From contig NZ_JAVDYC010000001.1 in the NCBI RefSeq assembly GCF_031458255.1, positions 2,427,001-2,491,000 on the forward strand: 64,000 nucleotides of DNA. The letters are read 5' to 3'. The notes below the pieces were generated by a model that was given only the letters and a program-made list of their open reading frames with translations, ran no database searches and was not told where the DNA came from. The DNA comes from Catenuloplanes niger. Its GTDB lineage: Bacteria; Actinomycetota; Actinomycetes; Mycobacteriales; Micromonosporaceae. This document shows, piece by piece, positions 15,024 through 23,994 of this stretch (position 1 is its first letter; the number at the start of each line of letters is the position of its first letter). The position numbers were made by a program, and so were the translations under genes.

Positions 15024-16502
15024 CTACGGCACCGGTACCCGGCCCCGATCTTCGCGGGTAGACGAAAAGTCCATTGTGGGCGGATGTTTGTCGCCCGATC
15101 GGGGTCCCCAGGACGTCACCGCGACCGGGACGCCGAGCTCGTCGGTGAGCAGTGCGGGCCAGGAGCGGGCGGGAGCGACGAGTTCCGGGGTGGCGGCGAG
15201 CGCGAGATCGGTCAGGCGCCGCTGGTGGGTCAGGTCGGTGAACGGGCCGGGGCGGAGGCGGGTGATCCGGGTGCCACCGGCCCGCCAGGCGGTGGCCACC
15301 TTCAGGCGGTCGCCCGCGGTGGCGGCGGTGTCCAGGTGCGTGACCGCGAGCGCGTCGGCGCCGCCGCAGACCGCCACCGCGTAGCGCAGCAGCACCAGGT
15401 CGAGGTGGCCGACGCGGAACGCTCCCTGCCAGCGTCCGGTGCCGTTGTGCGGTTCGGCGAGCAGCGGCGCCAGCGACGGGTCCTCGGACGGGAACGGCCC
15501 GGCGCCGTGCCGGGTGGCGTAGGTGCGGGTGACGCCGAGCCGGCACACGTCACCGGCGTCCACGCCGGCCTCGGCCAGCAACTCCAGCGCGTTCGCGAAC
15601 GTGGTGGTGGACCAGGTGGTGTGCGGGTCGAAGCCGCGCCACTCGTCGAGCAGCACGCCCTGCGCACCCTCGAACACCAGACGCCCGGCGGCGGCCAGGC
15701 GGGCGACCTCTCCGTCGCCGGTGAGCCGGATCCGGCGAGCGAACGCCCGGTATGCCCGGATCAGCTCCTCGACGTCGGGCAGCGCCTCGGCACCGCCGGC
15801 AGCGGCCGGCAGACCGGCACGCTGCCGGCCGGCCAGCCGCTCACCACCGCGGGAACCGGCGTGCGGACCTGCGATATCGCGGCCGGCCAGCCACTCACCC
15901 TGGGGTGGGGTGGCGGTGAGGGCGTGGATCGTGGTGGTGGCCCAGTCGTGCAGGGCGAGGAGGCGGCGGCGCAGGCGGGCGGGGGATTCGGTGTCGCCGG
16001 CGCGCAGGGCCAGGTCGGGGTGGGCGAGTGCGTAGGCCACGGTCTCGCCGATGCCGATTCCGCAGCTGCCGTGCGCGGCGCCGCCGCGGGCCGCCTCGCG
16101 GGCGCGGTTGACGGCCGCGTGCAGCGGTGTGGTGATCAGCGCGCCGCGGTCGACGGAGATCAGGTCCAACGGGTCCGGGACGCCGAGCGCGGCCAGCGCG
16201 GCCGCCTCGCGGGCCAGCGCCAGCGGGTCGACCAGCGCGTGCCGGGTGAGCAGCGTCGGTACGCCGGCGAACGTGCCGGCGCCGAACTGCGCGAACGTGT
16301 GCGACCGCCCGTCCGCCCGGACCACCGTGTGCGCGGCCTGCGCTCCCCCGTTGAAGCGCAGAACGGCGGCGGTACGGGCGGCCGGGCGCGCTGTTGCCGC
16401 AACGCGCCCGGTGAGCCAGTCGACGATCGTGCCCTTGCCCGCGTCACCGAAGCCCAGGTCGGCCACGATCACGTGGCGCGCCTCCGCGAGCGTGCGGTCC
16501 AT
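15024..16502 (-). CDS. Divergent adenylosuccinate synthetase-like protein
   Basis: About 492 residues from ATG 16502, coupled by TGATG to the vWA gene stop (a GTG at 16511 is an alternative). The N-terminus LGFGDAGKGTIVDWL matches the PurA P-loop (GDEGKG) with Glu14 changed to Ala but the catalytic Asp kept. FNGGAQAAHTVV matches GGHNAGHT; the residue equal to His41 is kept while His37 and Asn38 are lost. Later blocks (GSCGIGIGETVAYAL, FEGAQGVLLDEWRGF, CRLGVTRTYATRHGAGPFPSE) are clearly PurA-like. A Gly/Ala/Arg-rich insertion lies near residues 215-240. It is a paralogue in a vWA/Nudix operon, not the housekeeping purA, so the substrate may differ. Confidence 0.8.
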   Translation of the reverse strand: MDRTLAEARHVIVADLGFGDAGKGTIVDWLTGRVAATARPAARTAAVLRFNGGAQAAHTVVRADGRSHTFAQFGAGTFAGVPTLLTRHALVDPLALAREAAALAALGVPDPLDLISVDRGALITTPLHAAVNRAREAARGGAAHGSCGIGIGETVAYALAHPDLALRAGDTESPARLRRRLLALHDWATTTIHALTATPPQGEWLAGRDIAGPHAGSRGGERLAGRQRAGLPAAAGGAEALPDVEELIRAYRAFARRIRLTGDGEVARLAAAGRLVFEGAQGVLLDEWRGFDPHTTWSTTTFANALELLAEAGVDAGDVCRLGVTRTYATRHGAGPFPSEDPSLAPLLAEPHNGTGRWQGAFRVGHLDLVLLRYAVAVCGGADALAVTHLDTAATAGDRLKVATAWRAGGTRITRLRPGPFTDLTHQRRLTDLALAATPELVAPARSWPALLTDELGVPVAVTSWGPRSGDKHPPTMDFSSTREDRGRVPVP

Positions 16503-17638
16503 CAGACCCACCGCGCCCCGCGCGTGTCCCTGCGGCGCGTCACGCTACGACGCGCGACCGGCACCCGGCCGCCACGGTCGCCGCCCCGGCCGTCGCGGGA
16601 GGCGACGCGGTCACCGGACGCGGCGCGGTCGTGGGGAGCAGCGCGGTCGCCGGACGCGGCGCGGTCGCGGGGAGCGGGGTGGGCGAGCGTGGCGAGGGCG
16701 CGCTCCACGGAGCGGCCGGCCGTGGAGCCCTGTTGCCGGAGGTCGGCGAGGCCGTCGTCGAGGCCGATGGTGCCCTCGCCGATGCCGACGGTGAGCGCGA
16801 TCGTCTCGCTGACCGCGTCCAGGTCGTCGAGTTCGATGACGTTCTGCCCGAGCAGGCCGCGCCAGTGGTCGAGGACCTGGCGATCACCGGCGTACGACGT
16901 ACCGGACGGCAGGATGTAGTAGGTGTCGTACATCTCGCGCAGCTCCGCGTAGATGTCCCGGGTGTCGATGTCGTCCTGGAGGCGGTCGCCGATCACCTCG
17001 GCGACGCCCCGGCGGCCACCCCGGTCGTAGCCGGTGACCGGCGCGTTCGCGCCCCGGGCGTAGACCCGCGGGTAGTTGAGCTCGTCGCCGATGATGAACA
17101 GGTAGCCACGCTTGCCCCGCTTCTCCCAGCAGTCGATCGAGGTGTGCCGGGCCATGAAGTACGCCGCGAGCTCGTAGCTCTCCGTCTTCTGCCCGCCGCC
17201 ACCGCCCTCCAGCAGGATCCGGCCGAGCTGCTCGTCCATCCGGTTGTCGGACTCGAACTGGCCGATCTGCAGCGGGACCCGGTCGCAGGTGGCGTCGCCG
17301 ATCGCGCCGAACAGCAGCTGCGGGTGCGCGACGTAGCCGCGGTCGAGCAGCAGGTCGAACAGCTGGGGCAGCTTCTCCTGGAGGCGGCGGGGCACGTAGC
17401 CCATCGAGCCGGTCACGTCGAACAGCACCGCGACGGCCAGGCTCTCCGGGTGTTCGGCGGAGTCGCGCGACTCGCGGACGTCCACGCCGTACGGGTCGAG
17501 GTCGGGGTGTGCGGTCCAGTCCTGCCGGCGGCGCGAGGCGCGGATGCCGGCGTCGTAGTCGAAGGCGTCCCGCCCGGTGCGGGCCCGGTAGGCCGCGGCG
17601 GCGTCGTAGGCGTCGTGCGACCAGCGTCCACTTCCCAT
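16502..17638 (-). CDS. von Willebrand factor A domain protein
   Basis: A 378-residue cytoplasmic protein. The central vWA domain carries a MIDAS-like motif (VAVLFDVTGSMGYVPRRL, D-x-T-G-S instead of D-x-S-x-S, about residue 90). LLEGGGGGQKTESYELAAYF and GYLFIIGDELNYPRV are strongly conserved-looking. The last 60 residues are a low-complexity Arg/Asp/Ala repeat (ASGDRAAPHDRAASGDR). It starts 13 nt after the Nudix-HTH stop with an AAGGGG site and overlaps the synthetase-like gene, forming a three-gene operon. Its role is unknown. Confidence 0.8.
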   Translation of the reverse strand: MGSGRWSHDAYDAAAAYRARTGRDAFDYDAGIRASRRRQDWTAHPDLDPYGVDVRESRDSAEHPESLAVAVLFDVTGSMGYVPRRLQEKLPQLFDLLLDRGYVAHPQLLFGAIGDATCDRVPLQIGQFESDNRMDEQLGRILLEGGGGGQKTESYELAAYFMARHTSIDCWEKRGKRGYLFIIGDELNYPRVYARGANAPVTGYDRGGRRGVAEVIGDRLQDDIDTRDIYAELREMYDTYYILPSGTSYAGDRQVLDHWRGLLGQNVIELDDLDAVSETIALTVGIGEGTIGLDDGLADLRQQGSTAGRSVERALATLAHPAPRDRAASGDRAAPHDRAASGDRVASRDGRGGDRGGRVPVARRSVTRRRDTRGARWV

Positions 17639-17651
17639 GATGCGTACCCCT

Positions 17652-18485
17652 TCAGCGAATTTGTTCTTCGGTGACGGTCCGGAGCAGCGCCGGGTGCAGC
17701 AACGTCGCGTCACCGGCGCGGTAGAGCTGGGATCGGGGGCCACCGCGGGCGCCACCACGCTCGGTGGTGGCGCCGACGGACTCGACGAAGCCGGGAACCG
17801 ACAGGATCTTGCGGCGGAAGTTCGGCCCGTGCAGCTGCTCGCCCCAGACCGTCTCGTAGACCGCGCGCAGCTCCGCGATGGTGAACGTCTCGCCGACGAA
17901 CGCGGTTGCGAGCGCCGTGTACTCGAGCTTGCCGCGGGCCCGTTCCAGTCCGTCGAAGAGGATCTGCGCGTGGTCGAACGCGAGCCGGCGGCTGGTGCCG
18001 GGCCGCTGTGACACGGTGCGGCCGGGGATCGCGTCCGGCCCCTCGGGCAGGCCGAGTTCCGCGACCGGCACCCAGGCGGCGGCGCGCGCGTCCGACCCGG
18101 GTTGCGGGTCCGGCATCTGCGGGCCGAACCCGAGGTAGGCGACGCTGATCACGCGCATGCGCGGGTCCCGGCCCGGGTCGCCGTAGCTGCCGAGCTGCTC
18201 CAGGTGCACCCGGTCGAGGCGTTCCGCGTCCAGGCCGGTCTCCTCGGCCAGCTCGCGGCCGGCCGCCTCCTCCAGCGTCTCGGCCCACGGCTCGCCCGCG
18301 TCGGTCTCCTGCTTGAGGAAGCCGCCGGGGAGGCTCCAGAAGCCCTCGAACGGCGGTGCGGCGCGCTCCACCAGCAGCACACAGAGCCGGTCGTCCCGGA
18401 TGGTCAGCGCCACCACGTCGACGGTCACCGCGACGGCGGGGTAGTCCCGGGGGTCGTACGCGGCGAGGAACTCGGCCTCCGACAT
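17652..18485 (-). CDS. Nudix-domain transcriptional regulator, NrtR-like
   Basis: A 277-residue protein. Residues about 15-170 are a Nudix domain (LPGGFLKQE, then the box core AAGRELAEETGLDAE with Arg and Glu-Glu retained but a longer loop between Gly and the first Glu). Residues about 180-275 form the winged-helix C-terminal part of NrtR regulators (KLEYTALATAFVGETFTIAEL, GPNFRRKILSVPGFVES). NrtR proteins repress NAD-metabolism genes and sense ADP-ribose. Here the regulator heads an operon with vWA and PurA-like genes, so it probably controls those. Retained Nudix residues mean hydrolase activity is possible. Confidence 0.82.
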   Translation of the reverse strand: MSEAEFLAAYDPRDYPAVAVTVDVVALTIRDDRLCVLLVERAAPPFEGFWSLPGGFLKQETDAGEPWAETLEEAAGRELAEETGLDAERLDRVHLEQLGSYGDPGRDPRMRVISVAYLGFGPQMPDPQPGSDARAAAWVPVAELGLPEGPDAIPGRTVSQRPGTSRRLAFDHAQILFDGLERARGKLEYTALATAFVGETFTIAELRAVYETVWGEQLHGPNFRRKILSVPGFVESVGATTERGGARGGPRSQLYRAGDATLLHPALLRTVTEEQIR

Positions 18486-18497
18486 CCCACACTCCAA

Positions 18498-18510
18498 ACT
18501 CGGATTGAGT
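18498..18510. promoter_or_regulatory. Possible operator of the Nudix-HTH operon
   Basis: ACTC-GGATT-GAGT is a 4-bp inverted repeat 13 nt upstream of the NrtR-like ATG, in a locally AT-richer stretch that extends to TATCTCGTTCTGAG. Autoregulation is inferred from position only; the half-sites are short. Confidence 0.25.
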
Positions 18511-18644
18511 CTATCTCGTTCTGAGCACAACCATAGCCGCCCGCATGCCGGCACGCAACGCCGATCACACGGCGATGTCCTCAAAGCCCGCGCCGCCGCG
18601 TCGATACGGAATCCAACGACCGGGCTGCGACAGGAGGAGGCCGC

Positions 18645-20963
18645 GTGCGCCAGGCCCCCGCCGTCACACCGTGGCGCGACCCCGTGCTGCTGGGCATGGC
18701 CGGGCTCGTGCTGCTGGCGACGATCGGCTTCTACGCGCTCGCCGGGCACGTGGACGCGCAGGTGCAGGTCTTCTGGCTGGCCCAGGTGCCGCTGGACGCC
18801 GCGCTCGGCTACTACGCGTACCGGATGTTCCGGGTCACCGCCGCGCCGCGCCGCCGGTTCTGGGCCGTGCTCGCGTTCGCCGGATCGCTGTTCACGGTGG
18901 CGGACTCGATCCAGTCCACGTTCAGCGCGCTCGACCCGCACGCCCGCACGCTCAACGGCAGCCCGGTGCAGAGCGCGATGTTCGCGGTCGGCCTGGGCTG
19001 CGTGGTGATCGCGATGCTGATCCATCCGCAGAACACCCGCACCCACAAGGAACGGCTGGCGCTGTGGCTGGACTCCGCGACCGTGCTGGTCGCCGGCGCG
19101 GTCCTGACCTGGTGCTTCGTGATCAATCCGGACGCGCCGGTGGACACCGCCATGATCGCGGTGATCGTGGCCGCCAGCGTCGTGATGGTCTCCGCGTTCG
19201 CGGCCGTGAAGCTGATCCTCAGCGGCGGCCGGCCGATGAGCAAGCTGGCCGCGTGGCCGATGGCGTTCGCGGGCGTCTGCCAGGCGCTCGGCATCATGAT
19301 CACGCCGGAGACGCTGACCCCGGAGACCAACCCGGGCCTGCTGGTGCTGCGGCTGCTGCCGTCGCTGCTGATCGCGACCGGCCCGCGCATCCAGGAGCTG
19401 CAGACCCGGCACAACCCGGACGTGAACACGCCGCGCCGCCGCAAGCCCTACAGCCTGCTGCCGTACGGGATGGTCGGGCTGACGTTCGGCATCCTGGTCA
19501 CGGTGCTGCCGGCCGGCGCGGACCACCAGCTCTGGGGCGCGGTCGCCGGCGTCGCGATGATCACCGTACTGGTGGCCGCGCGACAGCTGATCACGTTCCA
19601 CGACAACGCGACGCTGATCAACCGGCTGGACACCACGCTGGGCGAGCTGCGCCGGCACGAGTCCCGGCTGCGCGAGGCCGCGTCCGTGGACGGCCTGACC
19701 CAGCTGGCGAACCGCACCTACTTCGGCGACCAGGTGACCGAGACGCTGCGGACCACGGCCGACCCGGGCAGCGTGGCGCTGCTGCTGATCGACCTGGACG
19801 ACTTCAAGACGATCAACGACACGCTCGGCCACCCGGCCGGCGACGCGCTGCTGGTCAGCGTGGCGGACCGGCTGCGCGCCGCGGTACGCGAGCGGGACCT
19901 GGTGGCGCGGCTCGGCGGCGACGAGTTCGCGGTGCTGCTGCGGGACGCCGGGCCGGACGACGCGGGGCAGACCGCGCAGCGCATCCTCACGCTGCTCGGC
20001 CGCCCGGTCCGGGTGCAGGACAACGACCTGATCGTGCGCGCCAGCATCGGCCTGGCCACCGCGGACGCCGAGGACGACCTGGACTCGCTGCTGCGCGACG
20101 CGGACATCGCGATGTACGCGGCGAAGGACCGTGGCAAGAGCAACTGGGTCGCGTACACCCGGGAGATGGGCGTGCGCATCCGGGACGGCGCGGAGCTGGC
20201 CAGCCAGCTGCGCGAGGCGATCGACGAGGGCCAGCTGCAGCTGGTCTACCAGCCGGTGGTGCGGCTGGGGACCGGTGAGATCGCCGGCTGCGAGGCGCTG
20301 GTCCGCTGGCGGCACCCGGTCCGCGGCCAGGTGCAGCCCAACGACTTCATCCCGATCGCGGAGTCGAGCGGGCTGATCGTGCCGCTCGGCCGGTTCGTGC
20401 TGCGCGAGTCGGTCCGGCAGGCCGCGCGCTGGCGGAAGCACGGCCTGCGGATGAACGTGAACGTGGCCGGCCGCCAGCTGCGCGAGCCCGGCTTCGTGAA
20501 CGAGGTCGCGGCCGTGCTGGCCAGCTCGCAGTACCCGCCGGAGCTGCTCACCATCGAGGTGACCGAGACCGCGGTGCTCTCCGACGACGAGGCCATCGAG
20601 GCGCTGCACGGGCTGCGCGCGATCGGCGTGAAGCTGGCGCTGGACGACTTCGGCACCGCCGCGTCCTCGCTCGGACTGCTGCTCACCTGCCCGATGACCA
20701 CGCTCAAGCTGGACCGGTCGTTCGTCGAGGGCGTCACCACGGTCACCCGGCAGGCCGCGGTCGCCACCGCGGTCGCGCAGATGGCGAACGCGCTGGACCT
20801 GAACGCGGTCGCGGAGGGCATCGAGAAGCCGGACCAGGCGCGGCTGCTGCGCGGCCTCGGCTACGAGTTCGGGCAGGGGTTCCTGTTCTCCCGCCCGCTC
20901 ACACCGGCCGACTTCGAGGAGTTGCTGCTCAACGGCGTACCCGGTGAATTGATCTTTTCCTGA
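18645..20963 (+). CDS. Membrane GGDEF-EAL protein (cyclic-di-GMP turnover)
   Basis: A 772-residue protein starting at GTG 18645 after an AGGAGG site. About nine hydrophobic segments fill residues 15-325. A GGDEF domain (about 345-500) keeps the GGDEF active site (LGGDEFAVLL, near residue 424) and LDDFKTINDTLGH. An EAL domain (about 515-765) keeps CEALVRW (near 550), the Glu of IEVTET, LALDDFGT and LKLDRSF. Both active sites look intact, so it could both make and break cyclic di-GMP. In EAL loop 6 DDFGTG reads DDFGTA. The membrane region may sense an envelope signal. Confidence 0.92.
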   Translation: MRQAPAVTPWRDPVLLGMAGLVLLATIGFYALAGHVDAQVQVFWLAQVPLDAALGYYAYRMFRVTAAPRRRFWAVLAFAGSLFTVADSIQSTFSALDPHARTLNGSPVQSAMFAVGLGCVVIAMLIHPQNTRTHKERLALWLDSATVLVAGAVLTWCFVINPDAPVDTAMIAVIVAASVVMVSAFAAVKLILSGGRPMSKLAAWPMAFAGVCQALGIMITPETLTPETNPGLLVLRLLPSLLIATGPRIQELQTRHNPDVNTPRRRKPYSLLPYGMVGLTFGILVTVLPAGADHQLWGAVAGVAMITVLVAARQLITFHDNATLINRLDTTLGELRRHESRLREAASVDGLTQLANRTYFGDQVTETLRTTADPGSVALLLIDLDDFKTINDTLGHPAGDALLVSVADRLRAAVRERDLVARLGGDEFAVLLRDAGPDDAGQTAQRILTLLGRPVRVQDNDLIVRASIGLATADAEDDLDSLLRDADIAMYAAKDRGKSNWVAYTREMGVRIRDGAELASQLREAIDEGQLQLVYQPVVRLGTGEIAGCEALVRWRHPVRGQVQPNDFIPIAESSGLIVPLGRFVLRESVRQAARWRKHGLRMNVNVAGRQLREPGFVNEVAAVLASSQYPPELLTIEVTETAVLSDDEAIEALHGLRAIGVKLALDDFGTAASSLGLLLTCPMTTLKLDRSFVEGVTTVTRQAAVATAVAQMANALDLNAVAEGIEKPDQARLLRGLGYEFGQGFLFSRPLTPADFEELLLNGVPGELIFS

Positions 20964-21005
20964 GGTTCTTGCCATCGACGTGCGTACGCGGCAAGACTCG
21001 GCGGC

Positions 21006-22748
<1,743 letters not shown>

Positions 22749-22757
22749 CACCCGGGG

Positions 22758-22789
22758 CCGTCCGTTCCCCCGGCCAGGGGAACGGACGG
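22758..22789 (+). terminator. Strong hairpin terminator after the 5'-nucleotidase gene
   Basis: A perfect 13-bp stem (CCGTCCGTTCCCC at 22758-22770 with GGGGAACGGACGG at 22777-22789) and a 6-nt loop begin 9 nt after the stop. There is no U tract. Confidence 0.75.
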
Positions 22790-22875
22790 TATCCAACGAA
22801 TTACCCGTCCTTTCCCGACATCTCGCTGAAAAGTTACCGTGGCGCGGCCGTCGACCCCCGAGCGTGAAGGACGCC

Positions 22876-23949
22876 ATGGCCCGCGAGCGCTACTTCGACC
22901 TGCTGCGAGCGATCGCGATCGTCCGCGTCGTCACGTACCACATGTTCCCGCTCACCGCGCTGGAGCTGCTCTTCCCGGCGATGGGCGTGATGTTCGCGCT
23001 TGGCGGCTCGCTGATGGCCCGCTCGCTGAGCCGGCCGGCGCCGGGGGTGATCTACCAGCGGTTGTGGCGGCTGCTGCCCGCGCTCTGGGTACTCGGCGCG
23101 ATCGCGGTCCCGGCCATGCTGTTGCACGGCTGGGCCGATCCGCCGTGGGCGGCCCTGCTGCTCTGGGTGCTGCCGATCGCGGACCCGCCGTCGAACGAGT
23201 TCGGCGCGGAGGCGGCCGGCCCGCTCTGGTACCTGGTGACGTACCTCTGGCTGGTCGTGCTCTCCCCCGCGCTGCTGTGGGCCTATCGCCGGGCCCGGCT
23301 CGTCACCGTGCTCGCCCCGGCGGCGCTGCTCGCGGTGCTGCTGGGCACGCCGACGCCGCTGCCGGAACTACCGGCGCGCGTGCTGGCCGGCGTGCTCGCG
23401 TTCGCGACCTGCTGGGTGCTCGGCTTCGCGCACCGCGACGGCGACCTGCGGCGGGTGCCCGGGCCGGCCGTGATCGCGCTCGCGTCGGCCTGCGTGGCCG
23501 GCGCGCTCGCCTGGTGGTGGGCGTTCCCGGGCGACGGGGGCGGTGGCATCAGCGATCTGCCGCTCGTCTACGCGGTCTTCTCGGCCGGGTTCACGCTGGC
23601 GCTGCTGCGTTGGACGCCGCCGACCGGCTGGCTGGCCCGCACGCCGTTGCTGGACGGGCTGGTCACGGTGATCAACGCGCGGGCCGTGACGATCTACCTG
23701 TGGCACAACGTGGCGATCACGGCGGCGCTGGCCGCGAACGAGGTGCTGGAACTGTGGGACTACGGCACGGTCGTCGAGGAGGCCGGCACGTTCGCGATCG
23801 CGCTGGTGCTGCTGGCCGGCGTGGTGCTCGCGCTGGGCTGGGTCGAGGACGTCGCCGCGCGCCGCCCGCCCCGCGCGCTGCCCTGGCCGGCACCGGCGAA
23901 GCGGGTCGAGGAGCAGCCCGCCCGGGATCTCACCCCGATGCGGCGCTGA
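22876..23949 (+). CDS. Acyltransferase family 3 (OafA-like) integral membrane protein
   Basis: A 357-residue protein from ATG 22876, with a GAAGGA ribosome site; a GTG at 22864 is possible. It has about ten hydrophobic segments and the family opening YFDLLRAIAIVRVVTYH, whose RxxxxxRVxxYH-type pattern and His are typical of acyltransferase 3 proteins that O-acetylate or O-acylate carbohydrates at the cell surface. ARAVTIYLWHNVAIT near residue 270 is another family block. The substrate is not predictable. Confidence 0.85.
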   Translation: MARERYFDLLRAIAIVRVVTYHMFPLTALELLFPAMGVMFALGGSLMARSLSRPAPGVIYQRLWRLLPALWVLGAIAVPAMLLHGWADPPWAALLLWVLPIADPPSNEFGAEAAGPLWYLVTYLWLVVLSPALLWAYRRARLVTVLAPAALLAVLLGTPTPLPELPARVLAGVLAFATCWVLGFAHRDGDLRRVPGPAVIALASACVAGALAWWWAFPGDGGGGISDLPLVYAVFSAGFTLALLRWTPPTGWLARTPLLDGLVTVINARAVTIYLWHNVAITAALAANEVLELWDYGTVVEEAGTFAIALVLLAGVVLALGWVEDVAARRPPRALPWPAPAKRVEEQPARDLTPMRR

Positions 23950-23954
23950 GCGCC

Positions 23955-23972
23955 GGCCCACGGCGGTGGGCC
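23955..23972. terminator. Hairpin between convergent genes
   Basis: A 7-bp stem (GGCCCAC / GTGGGCC) with a GGCG loop lies between the acyltransferase stop (+) and the sigma-GH128 stop (-). Confidence 0.55.
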
Positions 23973-23994
23973 GTCGCTCAGCGCGAACGATCGG

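Noticed and set aside
15024-16502. Housekeeping adenylosuccinate synthetase
   Set aside because: The P-loop and substrate loop differ from the nearly invariant family motifs and the gene sits in a vWA/Nudix operon.
17652-20975. A 1107-codon minus-strand ORF covering the GGDEF-EAL gene
   Set aside because: Only its last 277 codons (the Nudix-HTH gene) look like protein; the rest is antisense to a well-supported gene and rich in Arg/His/Gln/Val shadow composition.
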